A stretch of DNA of 23,120 bases from an uncultured Alphaproteobacteria bacterium (GTDB taxonomy: Bacteria; Pseudomonadota; Alphaproteobacteria; Rs-D84), in NCBI GenBank assembly GCA_944390185.1, contig CALXPA010000007.1, positions 1-23,120 of the forward strand, in the 5' to 3' direction. The position numbers and the translations under genes are program-made. Numbering within the stretch: position 1 is the first letter of the stretch; each line of letters starts with the position of its first letter. The notes beneath the pieces were generated by a model. It was not told the DNA's origin and ran no database searches. It worked only from the letters and a program-made list of their open reading frames with translations. This document shows positions 6,613 to 15,481 of the stretch, in pieces.

Positions 6613-8227
6613 ACATAGAAATCAGTTTTTCCAGTCGCGAATTCGCGTCGCGTATATTTTCATCTATTTCGGCAATTTTGCCGGCAACATCGGCCCCCGT
6701 CAACATCTGTCCCGCCAGTTCTTTACGCTGTATGTACAGCTTTTCCAGGTATTTTTGTAATTTTAATGACACCAGATATTTTTCGGCCGCCGGTCTGTCT
6801 AAATTCATATCAGGTGCATCACCATCCAGCGAAATATTCAAAGACGCCAAAAATTCCGCATACTGTTCGGCAATATCTGGATATTTGTTTGTTATAAAAA
6901 TCAGTGTGTTTTGTGTAATAGAATCGATTTGTGGTAAATCTATCTTCGGCGCATTATTTTTGCTTTTACGCCATTTGTGCCATTCATTAAACATACGCGA
7001 ATCATATTCATGTTCATATTCGCCACGCAACGTTACATCTGATATTTTTCCAATTTTTTGCTTTAAAAATTTTTCTGCCTGGGTTCGTCCATTTGGTGTG
7101 GATACAGTAAATCCGGCGTTTGCCAGGTTCCATAAAAAATCAACCAGCGACGCCGCACCGTCGATTATTTTACGCATCCCGTCGGCCCCAGATGTTTTTA
7201 ATACCTCGTCCGGGTCTTTGCCCCCGGTGACAAAAGCAAAACGCACATCAGATGCATCGCGCAAGAATGGCATTACTATATCACATGCACGTGCCGCGGC
7301 CTTTTGACCGGCGGCGTCACCATCAAAACAAAAAACAATATTACGATTTGCTTTGCATAAAATTGATATATGGTCTTCGGTCAGTGCGGTCCCCAGTGGC
7401 GCGACCGTTTCTGGGAAACCATTGCATTGCATTTGAATTGCGTCAATTTGTCCTTCGACAACGATGCTGCGGTTTGCACGATGAATTGCATCACGTGCGA
7501 AATTAAATCCGAAAATCGTACGCCGTTTATGGAATAATTCTGTATCGGTGGTGTTTATGTATTTTGGTTCACTGCCGTCCAGGCTGCGCCCAGAAAACGC
7601 AATAATTTGTCCGTGTGCATTAAAAATTGGGAACATTAATTTATCACGAAAGAAATCGTACATTCCGTATTCGCCACGTCTGCACAATCCTGTGGCCATC
7701 AGATTATCTTGTTTTACATTCACAAATTTATTTGCGATAAAGTTATTTTTGGGCGCGTATCCAATACGATATTTTTTTATCATATCGTCATTAAAACCGC
7801 GTCTATGTACATATTCCAGTGCATTTGCGCCATCTGGTTCATATAATTTTTTCTGATAAATCTGGGCGGCAGATTCCATTATTTGTACATACGATTCTTC
7901 GCGTGCCACCTGGTCCGGTGATTTTGGTTTATAGTCTGGCATTTTCAGTCCTGCCGCCGCCGCCAGTTCTGTTATTGCGGCACGAAAGTCAAGATTTTGG
8001 GACTTCATCACAAATGATATAATATCGCCATGTTCGCCGCATCCGAAACAGTGATAAAATCCCTTGTCTTCATTAACAGAAAAACTGGGTGTTTTTTCGT
8101 TATGAAATGGGCAACATCCCCAATAGTTTTGGCCCTTTTTCACCAATGGTACACGGCGTGATACAACATCTACAATCGACAGACGCGCACGTAATTCATC
8201 GGTAAAGTTTCTATCAAATCCGGCCAT
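6611..8227 (-). CDS. dnaG: DNA primase DnaG
   Basis: The 538-residue primase makes RNA primers at the replication fork. The N-terminal CHC2 zinc finger has Cys39, His42, Cys60 and Cys63 (CPFH and CFGC). The catalytic core follows; its Toprim subdomain shows VVEGQID at 256-262, with Glu258, and FDGDAAG at 301-307, supplying the metal-binding acidic residues. The C-terminal part (about 400-538) is the helical DnaB-interaction region and is weakly conserved, as usual. Overall length is slightly below that of E. coli (581). The start ATG overlaps the topA stop as TAATG, implying translational coupling. It is the last gene of the cell-wall/topA operon rather than sitting in the common rpsU-dnaG-rpoD arrangement. 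Confidence 0.97.
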   Translation of the reverse strand: MAGFDRNFTDELRARLSIVDVVSRRVPLVKKGQNYWGCCPFHNEKTPSFSVNEDKGFYHCFGCGEHGDIISFVMKSQNLDFRAAITELAAAAGLKMPDYKPKSPDQVAREESYVQIMESAAQIYQKKLYEPDGANALEYVHRRGFNDDMIKKYRIGYAPKNNFIANKFVNVKQDNLMATGLCRRGEYGMYDFFRDKLMFPIFNAHGQIIAFSGRSLDGSEPKYINTTDTELFHKRRTIFGFNFARDAIHRANRSIVVEGQIDAIQMQCNGFPETVAPLGTALTEDHISILCKANRNIVFCFDGDAAGQKAAARACDIVMPFLRDASDVRFAFVTGGKDPDEVLKTSGADGMRKIIDGAASLVDFLWNLANAGFTVSTPNGRTQAEKFLKQKIGKISDVTLRGEYEHEYDSRMFNEWHKWRKSKNNAPKIDLPQIDSITQNTLIFITNKYPDIAEQYAEFLASLNISLDGDAPDMNLDRPAAEKYLVSLKLQKYLEKLYIQRKELAGQMLTGADVAGKIAEIDENIRDANSRLEKLISM

Positions 8228-10476
8228 TATTTACGTTTAAATCGCTTGGTTGGTTTTTTGTTGTTAATCAGTTCAATTGCCGTTTGTAAATCTGGTTGTT
8301 CTGTGACAGATACATTGACACGATTTGACGATATATATGCACCATAGCGCCCGGTTGGATAAAAGAATATCGGTTTTCCTGTTTGCGGATTATCGCCCAG
8401 ATTAATTGGTTCCGCTTTCTTTGTGCCATTTTCTAACAAGTCACGTGCAATATCCAGTGTAATTGTATCTGCGGTATATTTTTTTGCAGATGCATTTTTT
8501 GTTCCATTTGTTACATATGGTCCAAATCGTCCAATTCGGAATGATATCCCGTCCCCTAAATCAACAGGTTCATTTTTTGTTTTTGTGTTTTCATCTGATG
8601 GCTGTGGATTGCCGAAATCCGCCATTTTTTGTGTATAGTCGCACGTTGGATAATTTTCACATCCGATAAACGCACCATAACGTGATAATTTTATCCCCAG
8701 TTTTCCGCCGCACTTTGGGCATTTATCATTATCGTCCGGGAACAGGTGTGAATGCATGAATTCGTTAATAGTATCAATAATTTCTGTTGTTTTTATTCCG
8801 CGTGCACCATCAATCATTTTTGATGTTGGTGTCCAGAACGCACGCAACGCATCCAGTTTATCTTGCTTTCCATTTGAAACATCGTCCAGTGTATCTTCGG
8901 TTTTTGCGGTAAAGTTCACATCGACCAGTTCATCAAAATATTTCGCCAGATATGCCGCAATAACCCATCCACCTGGTGTCGGATGAAAGCGGCGTTGTTT
9001 ATCCATCTCGACATAGTTTCTATCAACGATTGTTGACATAATTGTTGCATATGTTGATGGGCGTCCAATACCTAATTCTTCCAGTTTTTTCACCAGTGAT
9101 GCTTCGGTATAACGCGCCGGTGGTTGTGTAAAATGTTGTTCAGGGTCCAGATTCATAATTTGAATATCATCACCAACATTTAACGGTGGTAATTTTGATT
9201 CATTATTATTATCTGCGTCATCTTTATCTTCGGTATATACGCGCATAAAACCGTCAAATGTGCGTGTTGTTCCGACGGCGTGAAATATTGCGACATGGTT
9301 ATTTGTTTCGATATCTGCAGATACACTGTCAAATTCCGCGTTTGTCATTTGGCATGCAATAGTACGTTTCCAAATTAAATCATATAACTTTTCTTCATCC
9401 CCAGATAATTTTGGTTTATTGTCATCAAAATGCGTTGGACGAATAGCTTCGTGCGCTTCTTGGGCATTTTTAGATTTTGTAACATATATGTTCGGTGATT
9501 TTGGAACAAATGCATCACCGTATGTATGTGCAATAAATCCGCGGATTTCGGCAACTGCATCTGCGGACAAATTTGTTGCATCCGTACGCATATATGTAAT
9601 CAGTCCCTGTTCATATAATTTTTGTGCCGCAGACATCGTGCGTCGTGATGAAAAGTATAATTTACGTGATGCCTCTTGCTGCAGGGTACTGGTGGTAAAT
9701 GGTGCGGCGGCCCGGCGTGATGTTTTCTTTTTATCAATTGATATGACGTGCGCATCAATAACCGGTTCACCAATTTTCCCCAGGATTTCATGCACATAGC
9801 GCTGATTTTCAATTGTCATTTTTTCAATTTTTTTACCGTCAAAATTCGACAGGCCGGCATCAAATTCAGCATTTGCACAATTACATTTTGCGGTAATTGA
9901 CCAATATTCTTGTGGCCGGAACGCATCTATTTCGCATTCACGATCAACGACCAGTTTTACTGCGACCGATTGCACACGTCCCGCGCTGCGCCCCAGGTTG
10001 CGTCGCCACAACAGCGGTGATATACCGAAACCAATCAGATAATCCAATGCCCGTCGCACCAGATATGCATCAACCAGATTTTTATCAATTTCGCGCGGGT
10101 GGGCGATTGCATCCGTCACCGCCTTTTTAGTAATTTCATGAAACGCGACACGATATACTTTTTTACCGGTTAATGCCTTTTTTGCGTTTAATATATCCAG
10201 TATGTGCCATGCGATGGCCTCGCCCTCTCTATCCGGGTCAGATGCCAGGTATACTGCATCCGCCTTTTTTAATTCGTCTGTGATTAATTTTATTTGTTTT
10301 TCTTTACCTGGCATAATTTGCCAGCGCATTTTAAAATCATGTTCGGTATCAACACTGCCATTTTCTGGAACCAGGTCGCGTACATGTCCCACCGACGCGA
10401 TAACACGCCACCCTGCCCCCAGGTATTTTTCAATTGTTTTTGCCTTTGATGGTGATTCGACGATTAACAGATTCAT
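8227..10476 (-). CDS. topA: DNA topoisomerase I
   Basis: This 749-residue type IA topoisomerase relaxes negative supercoils. The Toprim domain has Glu7 in LLIVESPSKAKT and the acidic DPDREGE at 80-86. The catalytic tyrosine is Tyr295 in GLITYMRTD. The C-terminal part has one four-cysteine zinc ribbon (Cys586, Cys589, Cys606, Cys612) followed by at least two RIGRFGPYV / YPTGRYGAYIS type repeats, and a basic tail. The start at 10476 is chosen because the family begins at this MNLLIVESPS and GGGAAG lies about 9 bp upstream; an in-frame extension to 10548 would overlap rodA heavily. rodA ends 4 bp upstream, and the stop overlaps the dnaG ATG. Confidence 0.97.
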   Translation of the reverse strand: MNLLIVESPSKAKTIEKYLGAGWRVIASVGHVRDLVPENGSVDTEHDFKMRWQIMPGKEKQIKLITDELKKADAVYLASDPDREGEAIAWHILDILNAKKALTGKKVYRVAFHEITKKAVTDAIAHPREIDKNLVDAYLVRRALDYLIGFGISPLLWRRNLGRSAGRVQSVAVKLVVDRECEIDAFRPQEYWSITAKCNCANAEFDAGLSNFDGKKIEKMTIENQRYVHEILGKIGEPVIDAHVISIDKKKTSRRAAAPFTTSTLQQEASRKLYFSSRRTMSAAQKLYEQGLITYMRTDATNLSADAVAEIRGFIAHTYGDAFVPKSPNIYVTKSKNAQEAHEAIRPTHFDDNKPKLSGDEEKLYDLIWKRTIACQMTNAEFDSVSADIETNNHVAIFHAVGTTRTFDGFMRVYTEDKDDADNNNESKLPPLNVGDDIQIMNLDPEQHFTQPPARYTEASLVKKLEELGIGRPSTYATIMSTIVDRNYVEMDKQRRFHPTPGGWVIAAYLAKYFDELVDVNFTAKTEDTLDDVSNGKQDKLDALRAFWTPTSKMIDGARGIKTTEIIDTINEFMHSHLFPDDNDKCPKCGGKLGIKLSRYGAFIGCENYPTCDYTQKMADFGNPQPSDENTKTKNEPVDLGDGISFRIGRFGPYVTNGTKNASAKKYTADTITLDIARDLLENGTKKAEPINLGDNPQTGKPIFFYPTGRYGAYISSNRVNVSVTEQPDLQTAIELINNKKPTKRFKRK

Positions 10477-10480
10477 AATA

Positions 10481-11626
10481 TTAACTTCCCTTGGCCGACA
10501 ATTGTTGATCTTTGTGAATATGCGCGTTCTGGCACAGGCCGAAACCAAACATCAGTGATAACAAACTGCTGCCGCCGAATGACATCAGTGGCAATGGTAC
10601 CCCCACTGTCGGCATCAGCCCCAGAACCATAGAGATATTTATAAAATAATAAATGAAAAAGTTCAACATAAAACCAAAACATACCAACTGGCCAAACCGA
10701 TTGCGACATGTTTTCGCACACCAAAACAGAATAATAATAATAAACGTATACAGCCCCAGCAATGTAAACGCGCCCAAGAATCCGAATTCTTCGCCCAACA
10801 TCGTAAATATAAAATCAGTCTGTTTTTCCGGTAAAAATGATTGTTGTGACTGGGTTCCTGACATATATCCTTTGCCCAGCATTCCCCCCGAACCAAACGC
10901 AATTTTCGCCTGGTTGATTTGATATCCGGCGCCCTGGGCATCGTGGTCAGGATTTATAAACGTTATGATTCTGTCGCGCTGGTAATCATGCAGTCCGGCA
11001 AACCAAACAATTGGTGCCGCCATCAGTCCCAATACTGCGGCAATAATAAACCACTTTTTCTGTGCACCAACAATATAGAATATACCGACGGTAATCATAC
11101 CCAATGACAATGCAGTACCTAAATCAGGTTGCGCCACAATCAATATAAATGGCACCAACAGCATCGCAACCGGTATCGCATAGTTCTTTAATTGTGTCAG
11201 TTCTACGGAATTCAACCATGCAAAGTAACGGGCCAGCGCCAATACCAGTGCAATTTTAATTAATTCTGATGGTTGTACATGAAAAATCCCCAGATTCAGC
11301 CATCGCTGGGCCCCCATACCAGTATGACCAACAAACGTGACCAATACAATCATAATCAATGCAATGGCATATATTGCATAGGCAGATTTTACCCACGTTT
11401 TAATATTTGTAAATGCAGCAAAGAAAAACACAATAAACCCCAGCGCAATTTTTGTTAATTGCGACAGTGCAAATGGTCGCCATGCGCCACCACCCGCGGA
11501 ATACAGTACTAAAATAGATATTGCCAATACCAGACACATTGGTATAAACATTGCCCATGAAAACCGCCCCAGCCGTTCGGCAAAGGTCATCATATTTGCA
11601 TTAGAAACACGTGTTTGTCGTGCCAT
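10481..11626 (-). CDS. rodA: Peptidoglycan glycosyltransferase RodA (SEDS family)
   Basis: The 381-residue polytopic membrane protein has around ten hydrophobic segments. SEDS proteins polymerise lipid II into glycan strands. RodA partners with PBP2 in the elongation machinery, and the mrdA gene directly upstream supports RodA over FtsW. Recognisable blocks are GHTGMGAQRWL near 105-115, LIKIALVLALARYFA after it, QPDLGTAL near 165-172, and LPEKQTDFIFTMLGEEFGF near 265-285, the extracytoplasmic region holding the catalytic Asp. The C-terminal VLGLMPTVGVPLPLMSFGGSS signature is also present. It begins 3 bp after the mrdA stop. No sign of damage. Confidence 0.96.
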   Translation of the reverse strand: MARQTRVSNANMMTFAERLGRFSWAMFIPMCLVLAISILVLYSAGGGAWRPFALSQLTKIALGFIVFFFAAFTNIKTWVKSAYAIYAIALIMIVLVTFVGHTGMGAQRWLNLGIFHVQPSELIKIALVLALARYFAWLNSVELTQLKNYAIPVAMLLVPFILIVAQPDLGTALSLGMITVGIFYIVGAQKKWFIIAAVLGLMAAPIVWFAGLHDYQRDRIITFINPDHDAQGAGYQINQAKIAFGSGGMLGKGYMSGTQSQQSFLPEKQTDFIFTMLGEEFGFLGAFTLLGLYTFIIIILFWCAKTCRNRFGQLVCFGFMLNFFIYYFINISMVLGLMPTVGVPLPLMSFGGSSLLSLMFGFGLCQNAHIHKDQQLSAKGS

Positions 11627-11629
11627 TTG

Positions 11630-13405
11630 TTATGATTCCTGTTCCAGCAATGTTTTCAGTGTTGCCGCCACGCTGCGTGCGGCCAGACCGCTGCCACCTG
11701 AATGTTCCGTGATAACACATGCGGCATATCGTGGTTTATCCGTTGGTGCATATCCAACAAACAGACCGTGATTTCGCATGTTCCATTTCAGTTCTTCATT
11801 AGACAGCACCCCACTTTCACGTTCTGCGCGTGAAATACTGCGCACCTGGGACGTGCCTGTTTTTCCGCCCATACGTGCACCACCGACATTAATTGCACTG
11901 CCGGCGGCGGTACCACCTGGGCGTGTAACCTGTTCCAGGCCGCGCAGTACTGCATTTATATTTTTTTTCTGCAGACCGATATTTGCAAATTCTGGGGCGG
12001 CACCTGTTTCAATCAGGCGCGGCATGACGGCCCGATTTGATACAGTACGCGCCATCATCGTAGCCAGCTGCAGACAATTAGTCAAAACAAATCCCTGGCC
12101 AATCCCAGATATAATTGTATCGCCATGGACCCAACTGTACCCGATTTGTTGTTCTTTCCAGTATCTGTCTGGGATAATACCGGCCATTTCACGTGATAAT
12201 ATGTTATCCATGTATTTTTGTCCCAGGCCCATTTTTAACGCCATTTCTTTGATTGCATCAATACCGATACGCAGTGCCACCTGGTAAAAATAAATGTCAC
12301 ATGAATGTTTTAATGCGTCTGACAAGTTTACCCAACCGTGACCATGATCTTCCCAGCAGTGGTAACGTCTGTCACCATAATCCCAGTGTCCGGGGCAATG
12401 AATTTTTTCGTTTGGGGTGATTGCGCCGGCCTCTAATGCGGCCAGGGCCACAATAATTTTAAATGTTGAACCCGGCGGATACAGTCCTTCGATGGTTTTA
12501 TTCATAAACGGCTTCATAAAATCATTACGCAGTGAATTTATATATTCTTCGCCGTCATAAGATGAAAACATTGATGGGTCAAAACTGGGCGCAGAAACCA
12601 TCGCCAATATGTCGCCATTTTTTATATCCAGTGCGACACCACATCCGGCCCGATGCTGCATCAGCATGTCATACAGTGTACGTTGCGCCGCCGCATTTAT
12701 TGTTGTTTGTAGGTTATTTCCGGTAATCGCCGGTGTATATTGTGATTTATCTTCGCCGGTAACGCGCCCCAGTGCGTTTGTTATCATGACTGTTTGTCCG
12801 GCAACACCGGCCAATTCGTCGTTAAATCGGCGTTCCAGTCCGGTTATCCCGGTTGTAAAAAATGGCGCATTTGGCACCGGTTCATCAGGCGCCCCGACAT
12901 AGCCAAATATTTGTGCGCCGGCCGGCCCCATTTCATACACACGTGCAAACCCATCGCGCACATGCAGACCGGGAATATTTTTTGCCTGCAGACTGGCCAG
13001 TTTTTTCCAATCAGAATTTTCACTGATTAACACGGGTTGAAAGGCACGTTGTTTTTTTATTCGTGCATATATTCTATCGACACGCTTTTCCCCCAGCCCC
13101 AGTTCCGATGCAACGGTTGATATTACCGCGTCTATATCATTAACCTCTTCGGGTATGATATATATTCTGTACGTTGGTGCGTCACGTGATATCACCGCGC
13201 CATTTTTGGCCAGAATTTTTCCACGTTCCGGCATATTGATTTGAATTCTGAACGAATTATTTTCGCTTTTTTCCGTGTATTCACGATAGTTAAACAACTG
13301 CATTTGCAGCATGCGCAACACCAACGCCGACGTCAAAATCGCCCCGGCGGTCAGGAACAGTGCACTGCGTCTGTCAAAGGTACGGGCAACTTCTTTATCT
13401 ATCAT
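11630..13405 (-). CDS. mrdA: Penicillin-binding protein 2 (elongation transpeptidase)
   Basis: This 591-residue class B PBP crosslinks peptidoglycan during side-wall growth. Layout: a short cytoplasmic tail, one membrane anchor near 15-33, a PBP-dimerisation domain (to about 230), then the transpeptidase domain. Its motifs are the nucleophile SxxK (Ser313-Lys316 in PPGSTFK), SxD (Ser368 in HSCD) and KTG (Lys515 in GGKTGTS). A His/Cys/Asp-rich loop near 338-360 precedes the SxD motif, as in other PBP2 proteins. The ATG at 13405 is chosen because AAGGG lies 6 bp upstream; a TTG two codons earlier would abut that site. The start overlaps the mreD end by 11 bp, and rodA follows after 3 bp. Confidence 0.96.
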   Translation of the reverse strand: MIDKEVARTFDRRSALFLTAGAILTSALVLRMLQMQLFNYREYTEKSENNSFRIQINMPERGKILAKNGAVISRDAPTYRIYIIPEEVNDIDAVISTVASELGLGEKRVDRIYARIKKQRAFQPVLISENSDWKKLASLQAKNIPGLHVRDGFARVYEMGPAGAQIFGYVGAPDEPVPNAPFFTTGITGLERRFNDELAGVAGQTVMITNALGRVTGEDKSQYTPAITGNNLQTTINAAAQRTLYDMLMQHRAGCGVALDIKNGDILAMVSAPSFDPSMFSSYDGEEYINSLRNDFMKPFMNKTIEGLYPPGSTFKIIVALAALEAGAITPNEKIHCPGHWDYGDRRYHCWEDHGHGWVNLSDALKHSCDIYFYQVALRIGIDAIKEMALKMGLGQKYMDNILSREMAGIIPDRYWKEQQIGYSWVHGDTIISGIGQGFVLTNCLQLATMMARTVSNRAVMPRLIETGAAPEFANIGLQKKNINAVLRGLEQVTRPGGTAAGSAINVGGARMGGKTGTSQVRSISRAERESGVLSNEELKWNMRNHGLFVGYAPTDKPRYAACVITEHSGGSGLAARSVAATLKTLLEQES

Positions 13406-13853
13406 TGCCAACCCTTTTGATTAATGCAGTTATTGGGACGTATAATGCCGATGTCCACGCAACCAGCCATATTGCACGCATCATCCCAGAAACACTGAAT
13501 CCAACCATCGCCAATATCAGTGTTGATACGCCAAAGAATATCATGAATATATCCAATGCATTTTTATCCAACTGGCCCAGGTCGATAAAGTTCTGAAAAC
13601 CGTTTATGGCATAAAACAAACAGTACGCCGCCGTCCAATAAAATAACGTATCAAATCTGTAATCAATCAAGAAACAAAATATAATCGCAAATGGCGCAAA
13701 CCACGGCACCCGCATAACGAACGAACAAAAAAATATTGGAATAATGGCCAATATTCCGCCCGGGTTCCAAAACGGCACCGCCAGTCGCCATAAAACTATG
13801 ACACACAGGAACGGAAATGCGACGCGCAAAAAATCCAGTATTTTTTTCTTCAT
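13395..13853 (-). CDS. mreD: Rod shape-determining protein MreD
   Basis: The 152-residue protein is almost entirely hydrophobic, with about five membrane segments, and lies between mreC and mrdA, the standard place of mreD. MreD is an inner-membrane scaffold linking MreC to the RodA-PBP2 synthase. Sequence conservation in the family is low, so the call rests on size, topology, weak resemblance (the PWFAPFAIIFCFLIDYRF block fits the MreD '..G.L.D.L' region) and position. The ATG overlaps the mreC stop as TAATG, and its end overlaps mrdA by 11 bp, both pointing to coupled translation. Confidence 0.85.
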   Translation of the reverse strand: MKKKILDFLRVAFPFLCVIVLWRLAVPFWNPGGILAIIPIFFCSFVMRVPWFAPFAIIFCFLIDYRFDTLFYWTAAYCLFYAINGFQNFIDLGQLDKNALDIFMIFFGVSTLILAMVGFSVSGMMRAIWLVAWTSALYVPITALIKRVGNDR

Positions 13854-14674
13854 TATTCGTACATTTTATCTGTATCAAATTGCAATACGATGACCCGCGA
13901 CAATGTTTCTGGTTGACGTACATTAACGTCTGTTTCGTTTATTGTTTCGCCGACATAAATACCGTTTGGAATAACCCCACTGATATTACTGGTGACCAGT
14001 TTTACACCGGCAGATGGCTGAAATTCTGGGTCACTGAAAAATCCAAGCGTCGGTGTATCAGAACCATTACCATGCAGAAATCCGTACACTTCGGTTCCGA
14101 CGATTCTGACGGCGATATTTATATCTGCATCGGTCAGCGCACGCACCCGCGCGAAATTTGACGCCACATCAATTATTACACCCACCAGTCTGCCATCTGG
14201 GGCGATTACAACCATATTTTTATCCAGACCGCTGTTGGTGCCCTTGTTAATAAAGAACGTACTGTGATGGAATGCCGTGTTATCATATTGAACATCTGCG
14301 ACAACGGCCCCACGTGACATGGTTTGGACAATATCCAGTTCTTGTGCCAATTTTTGATTTTCCGCCACGGCAATATCACACATATTTTTATCGCGCAACG
14401 CGGCGTCCAGCGCATTCCGCAGTCGTTCGTTTTCATCGCGCAGATTTGACAGTTCGCGTATATTTTCTGCGGCGTTTCCAACCGCGCGAATTGGCCATGT
14501 TATTACATCACCGACCCAGCTCGCCACCGGTACCACGACATGCGCCAATCCATTCATCAGCTTGTAATCAGGCTTTGCAATCATTATGTATATAAACAAT
14601 ACAGGCAAAATGGCCGCCGCAACGGCAGATTTTATAATCGTGCGTAATTTCGAAGATAACTTGTTCTGGCCCAT
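13853..14674 (-). CDS. mreC: Rod shape-determining protein MreC
   Basis: The 273-residue protein has a cytoplasmic basic N-terminus, one membrane segment at about 13-33, a coiled coil at roughly 66-118 (heptads through LSNLRDENERLRNALDAAL) and a periplasmic beta domain. MreC binds PBP2 and activates the elongation synthase. TFFINKGTNSGLDKNMVVI and GLVGVI-like elements in the beta domain are family hallmarks. ATG 14674 is preferred; a TTG 12 codons upstream is possible but has no better ribosome-binding site, and the chosen one (GGTG) is itself weak. This is the first gene of the operon. mreB, usually just upstream, is replaced here by the divergent rpmI operon. Confidence 0.92.
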   Translation of the reverse strand: MGQNKLSSKLRTIIKSAVAAAILPVLFIYIMIAKPDYKLMNGLAHVVVPVASWVGDVITWPIRAVGNAAENIRELSNLRDENERLRNALDAALRDKNMCDIAVAENQKLAQELDIVQTMSRGAVVADVQYDNTAFHHSTFFINKGTNSGLDKNMVVIAPDGRLVGVIIDVASNFARVRALTDADINIAVRIVGTEVYGFLHGNGSDTPTLGFFSDPEFQPSAGVKLVTSNISGVIPNGIYVGETINETDVNVRQPETLSRVIVLQFDTDKMYE

Positions 14675-14768
14675 AGGCACCAGTTTAAACACTAAAATAC
14701 GGATATTCAATAAAAACTTGATTTTTCATTTAAATATGTAACAATTACGGTCGCATTATGACCCAAAG

Positions 14769-14787
14769 TGGCCTGGCTTTGCCACCA
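14769..14787 (+). promoter_or_regulatory. Small hairpin in the rpmI leader
   Basis: TGG-CC-TGGC, loop TTT, GCCA-CCA folds into a 7-bp stem with a two-base bulge, 25 bp before the rpmI start. In other bacteria the rpmI-rplT leader is the target of L20 feedback, so it could be regulatory. I see no clear 23S-like mimic, so this is only a candidate. A possible upstream promoter is TTGATT at 14718-14723 with a poor -10 (AACAAT at 14740-14745). Confidence 0.3.
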
Positions 14788-14812
14788 GGGGATGAACAAA
14801 AAAGGACAGAAA

Positions 14813-15016
14813 ATGCCAAAATTAAAAACTAAATCGTACCTGAAAAAGCGTGCGTCTATGACGGCGACGGGTAAAATTCGCGTTGCCAGAAATGCCCACA
14901 AAAAACTGTTGCGCAATAAATCAAAGCGCGCAAATAATGCGGGTTCAAAACCACAGTATTTGAATGACAACATGACGGGACAGGCGAAAATCTTGGCCCC
15001 ATATGGTTTGAAGTAA
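14813..15016 (+). CDS. rpmI: 50S ribosomal protein L35
   Basis: The 67-residue basic protein starts MPKLKTKSYLKKR and continues TATGKI.V..A.K.LLRNKSKR, the L35 signature. L35 is a structural protein of the large subunit. The start is set by AAAAGGA about 7 bp upstream and by the invariant MPK(L/M)KT opening; an in-frame GTG at 14768 would add 15 unrelated residues. rplT follows 15 bp after the stop. infC, which commonly precedes rpmI, is not here; the divergent mreC gene takes its place. Confidence 0.97.
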   Translation: MPKLKTKSYLKKRASMTATGKIRVARNAHKKLLRNKSKRANNAGSKPQYLNDNMTGQAKILAPYGLK

Positions 15017-15031
15017 AAAAGGGGGCACATT

Positions 15032-15400
15032 ATGGCAAGGGTAAAACGCGGAACAACCGTAAAACAAAAACATAACAAGATTTTGGCGCGTGCCAAGGGT
15101 TACCTGGGGCGTCATCATTCCACATATCGTGCCGCGCGCGAAAAAACAGAAAAAGCGGGCCAGTACGCATATCGCGATCGTCGTGTGAAAAAGCGCGAAT
15201 TTCGCAGCTTGTGGATTGTTCGTATTAATGCCGCCGTACGCAGCAATGGTATGACATACAGCCAGTTTATGAATGGCCTGAAAAAGGCGGGCATTGCCCT
15301 GGATCGCAAGGTTTTGGCCGAAATGGCATATGCCGGCGATGCAAATTTTGCAAAATTGGTTGATACTGCGAAACGATTTACCGCCACCGATGCTAAATAA
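15032..15400 (+). CDS. rplT: 50S ribosomal protein L20
   Basis: The 122-residue protein starts MARVKRGT and contains KILARAKGYLGR and YRDRRVKKREFRSLWIVRINAA, the strongly conserved L20 blocks. L20 binds 23S rRNA early in large-subunit assembly and in several bacteria represses its own operon. Length is normal. AAAGGGGG precedes the ATG. It is followed by an 81-bp gap with a strong hairpin and then pheS, the usual alphaproteobacterial order. Confidence 0.98.
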   Translation: MARVKRGTTVKQKHNKILARAKGYLGRHHSTYRAAREKTEKAGQYAYRDRRVKKREFRSLWIVRINAAVRSNGMTYSQFMNGLKKAGIALDRKVLAEMAYAGDANFAKLVDTAKRFTATDAK

Positions 15401-15431
15401 GGCCTTGGCGGTTGGTATATTATTTTGTATC

Positions 15432-15459
15432 ATAAAGACCGTCTGGGGACGGTCTTTAT
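15432..15459 (+). terminator. Strong hairpin between rplT and pheS, probable attenuator or partial terminator
   Basis: A perfect 12-bp stem, ATAAAGACCGTC with GACGGTCTTTAT, encloses TGGG. It is followed by TAATTTAAT, not a continuous T run, so termination may be partial. It lies 22 bp before the pheS start. No phenylalanine-rich leader peptide is visible ahead of it. It could separate ribosomal from synthetase expression, act as an attenuator, or mark an RNA processing site. Confidence 0.6.
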
Positions 15460-15481
15460 TAATTTAATACGGGGATTTGTT

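Noticed and set aside
6423..7307. Long plus-strand open frame (294 codons) over the end of ychF and dnaG
   Set aside because: It lies opposite the well-conserved dnaG gene and across a strong terminator; the translation looks like an antisense shadow.
10477..10548. In-frame N-terminal extension of topA
   Set aside because: It would overlap rodA by about 70 bp and adds residues ahead of the conserved MNLLIVESPS start, which has its own ribosome-binding site.
13406..13411. TTG start for mrdA two codons upstream
   Set aside because: The AAGGG ribosome-binding site directly abuts the TTG, while it is 6 bp from the ATG at 13405.
14675..14812. tRNA or small RNA gene between mreC and rpmI
   Set aside because: No cloverleaf, no T-arm consensus and no terminator; only a small hairpin and a weak promoter candidate.
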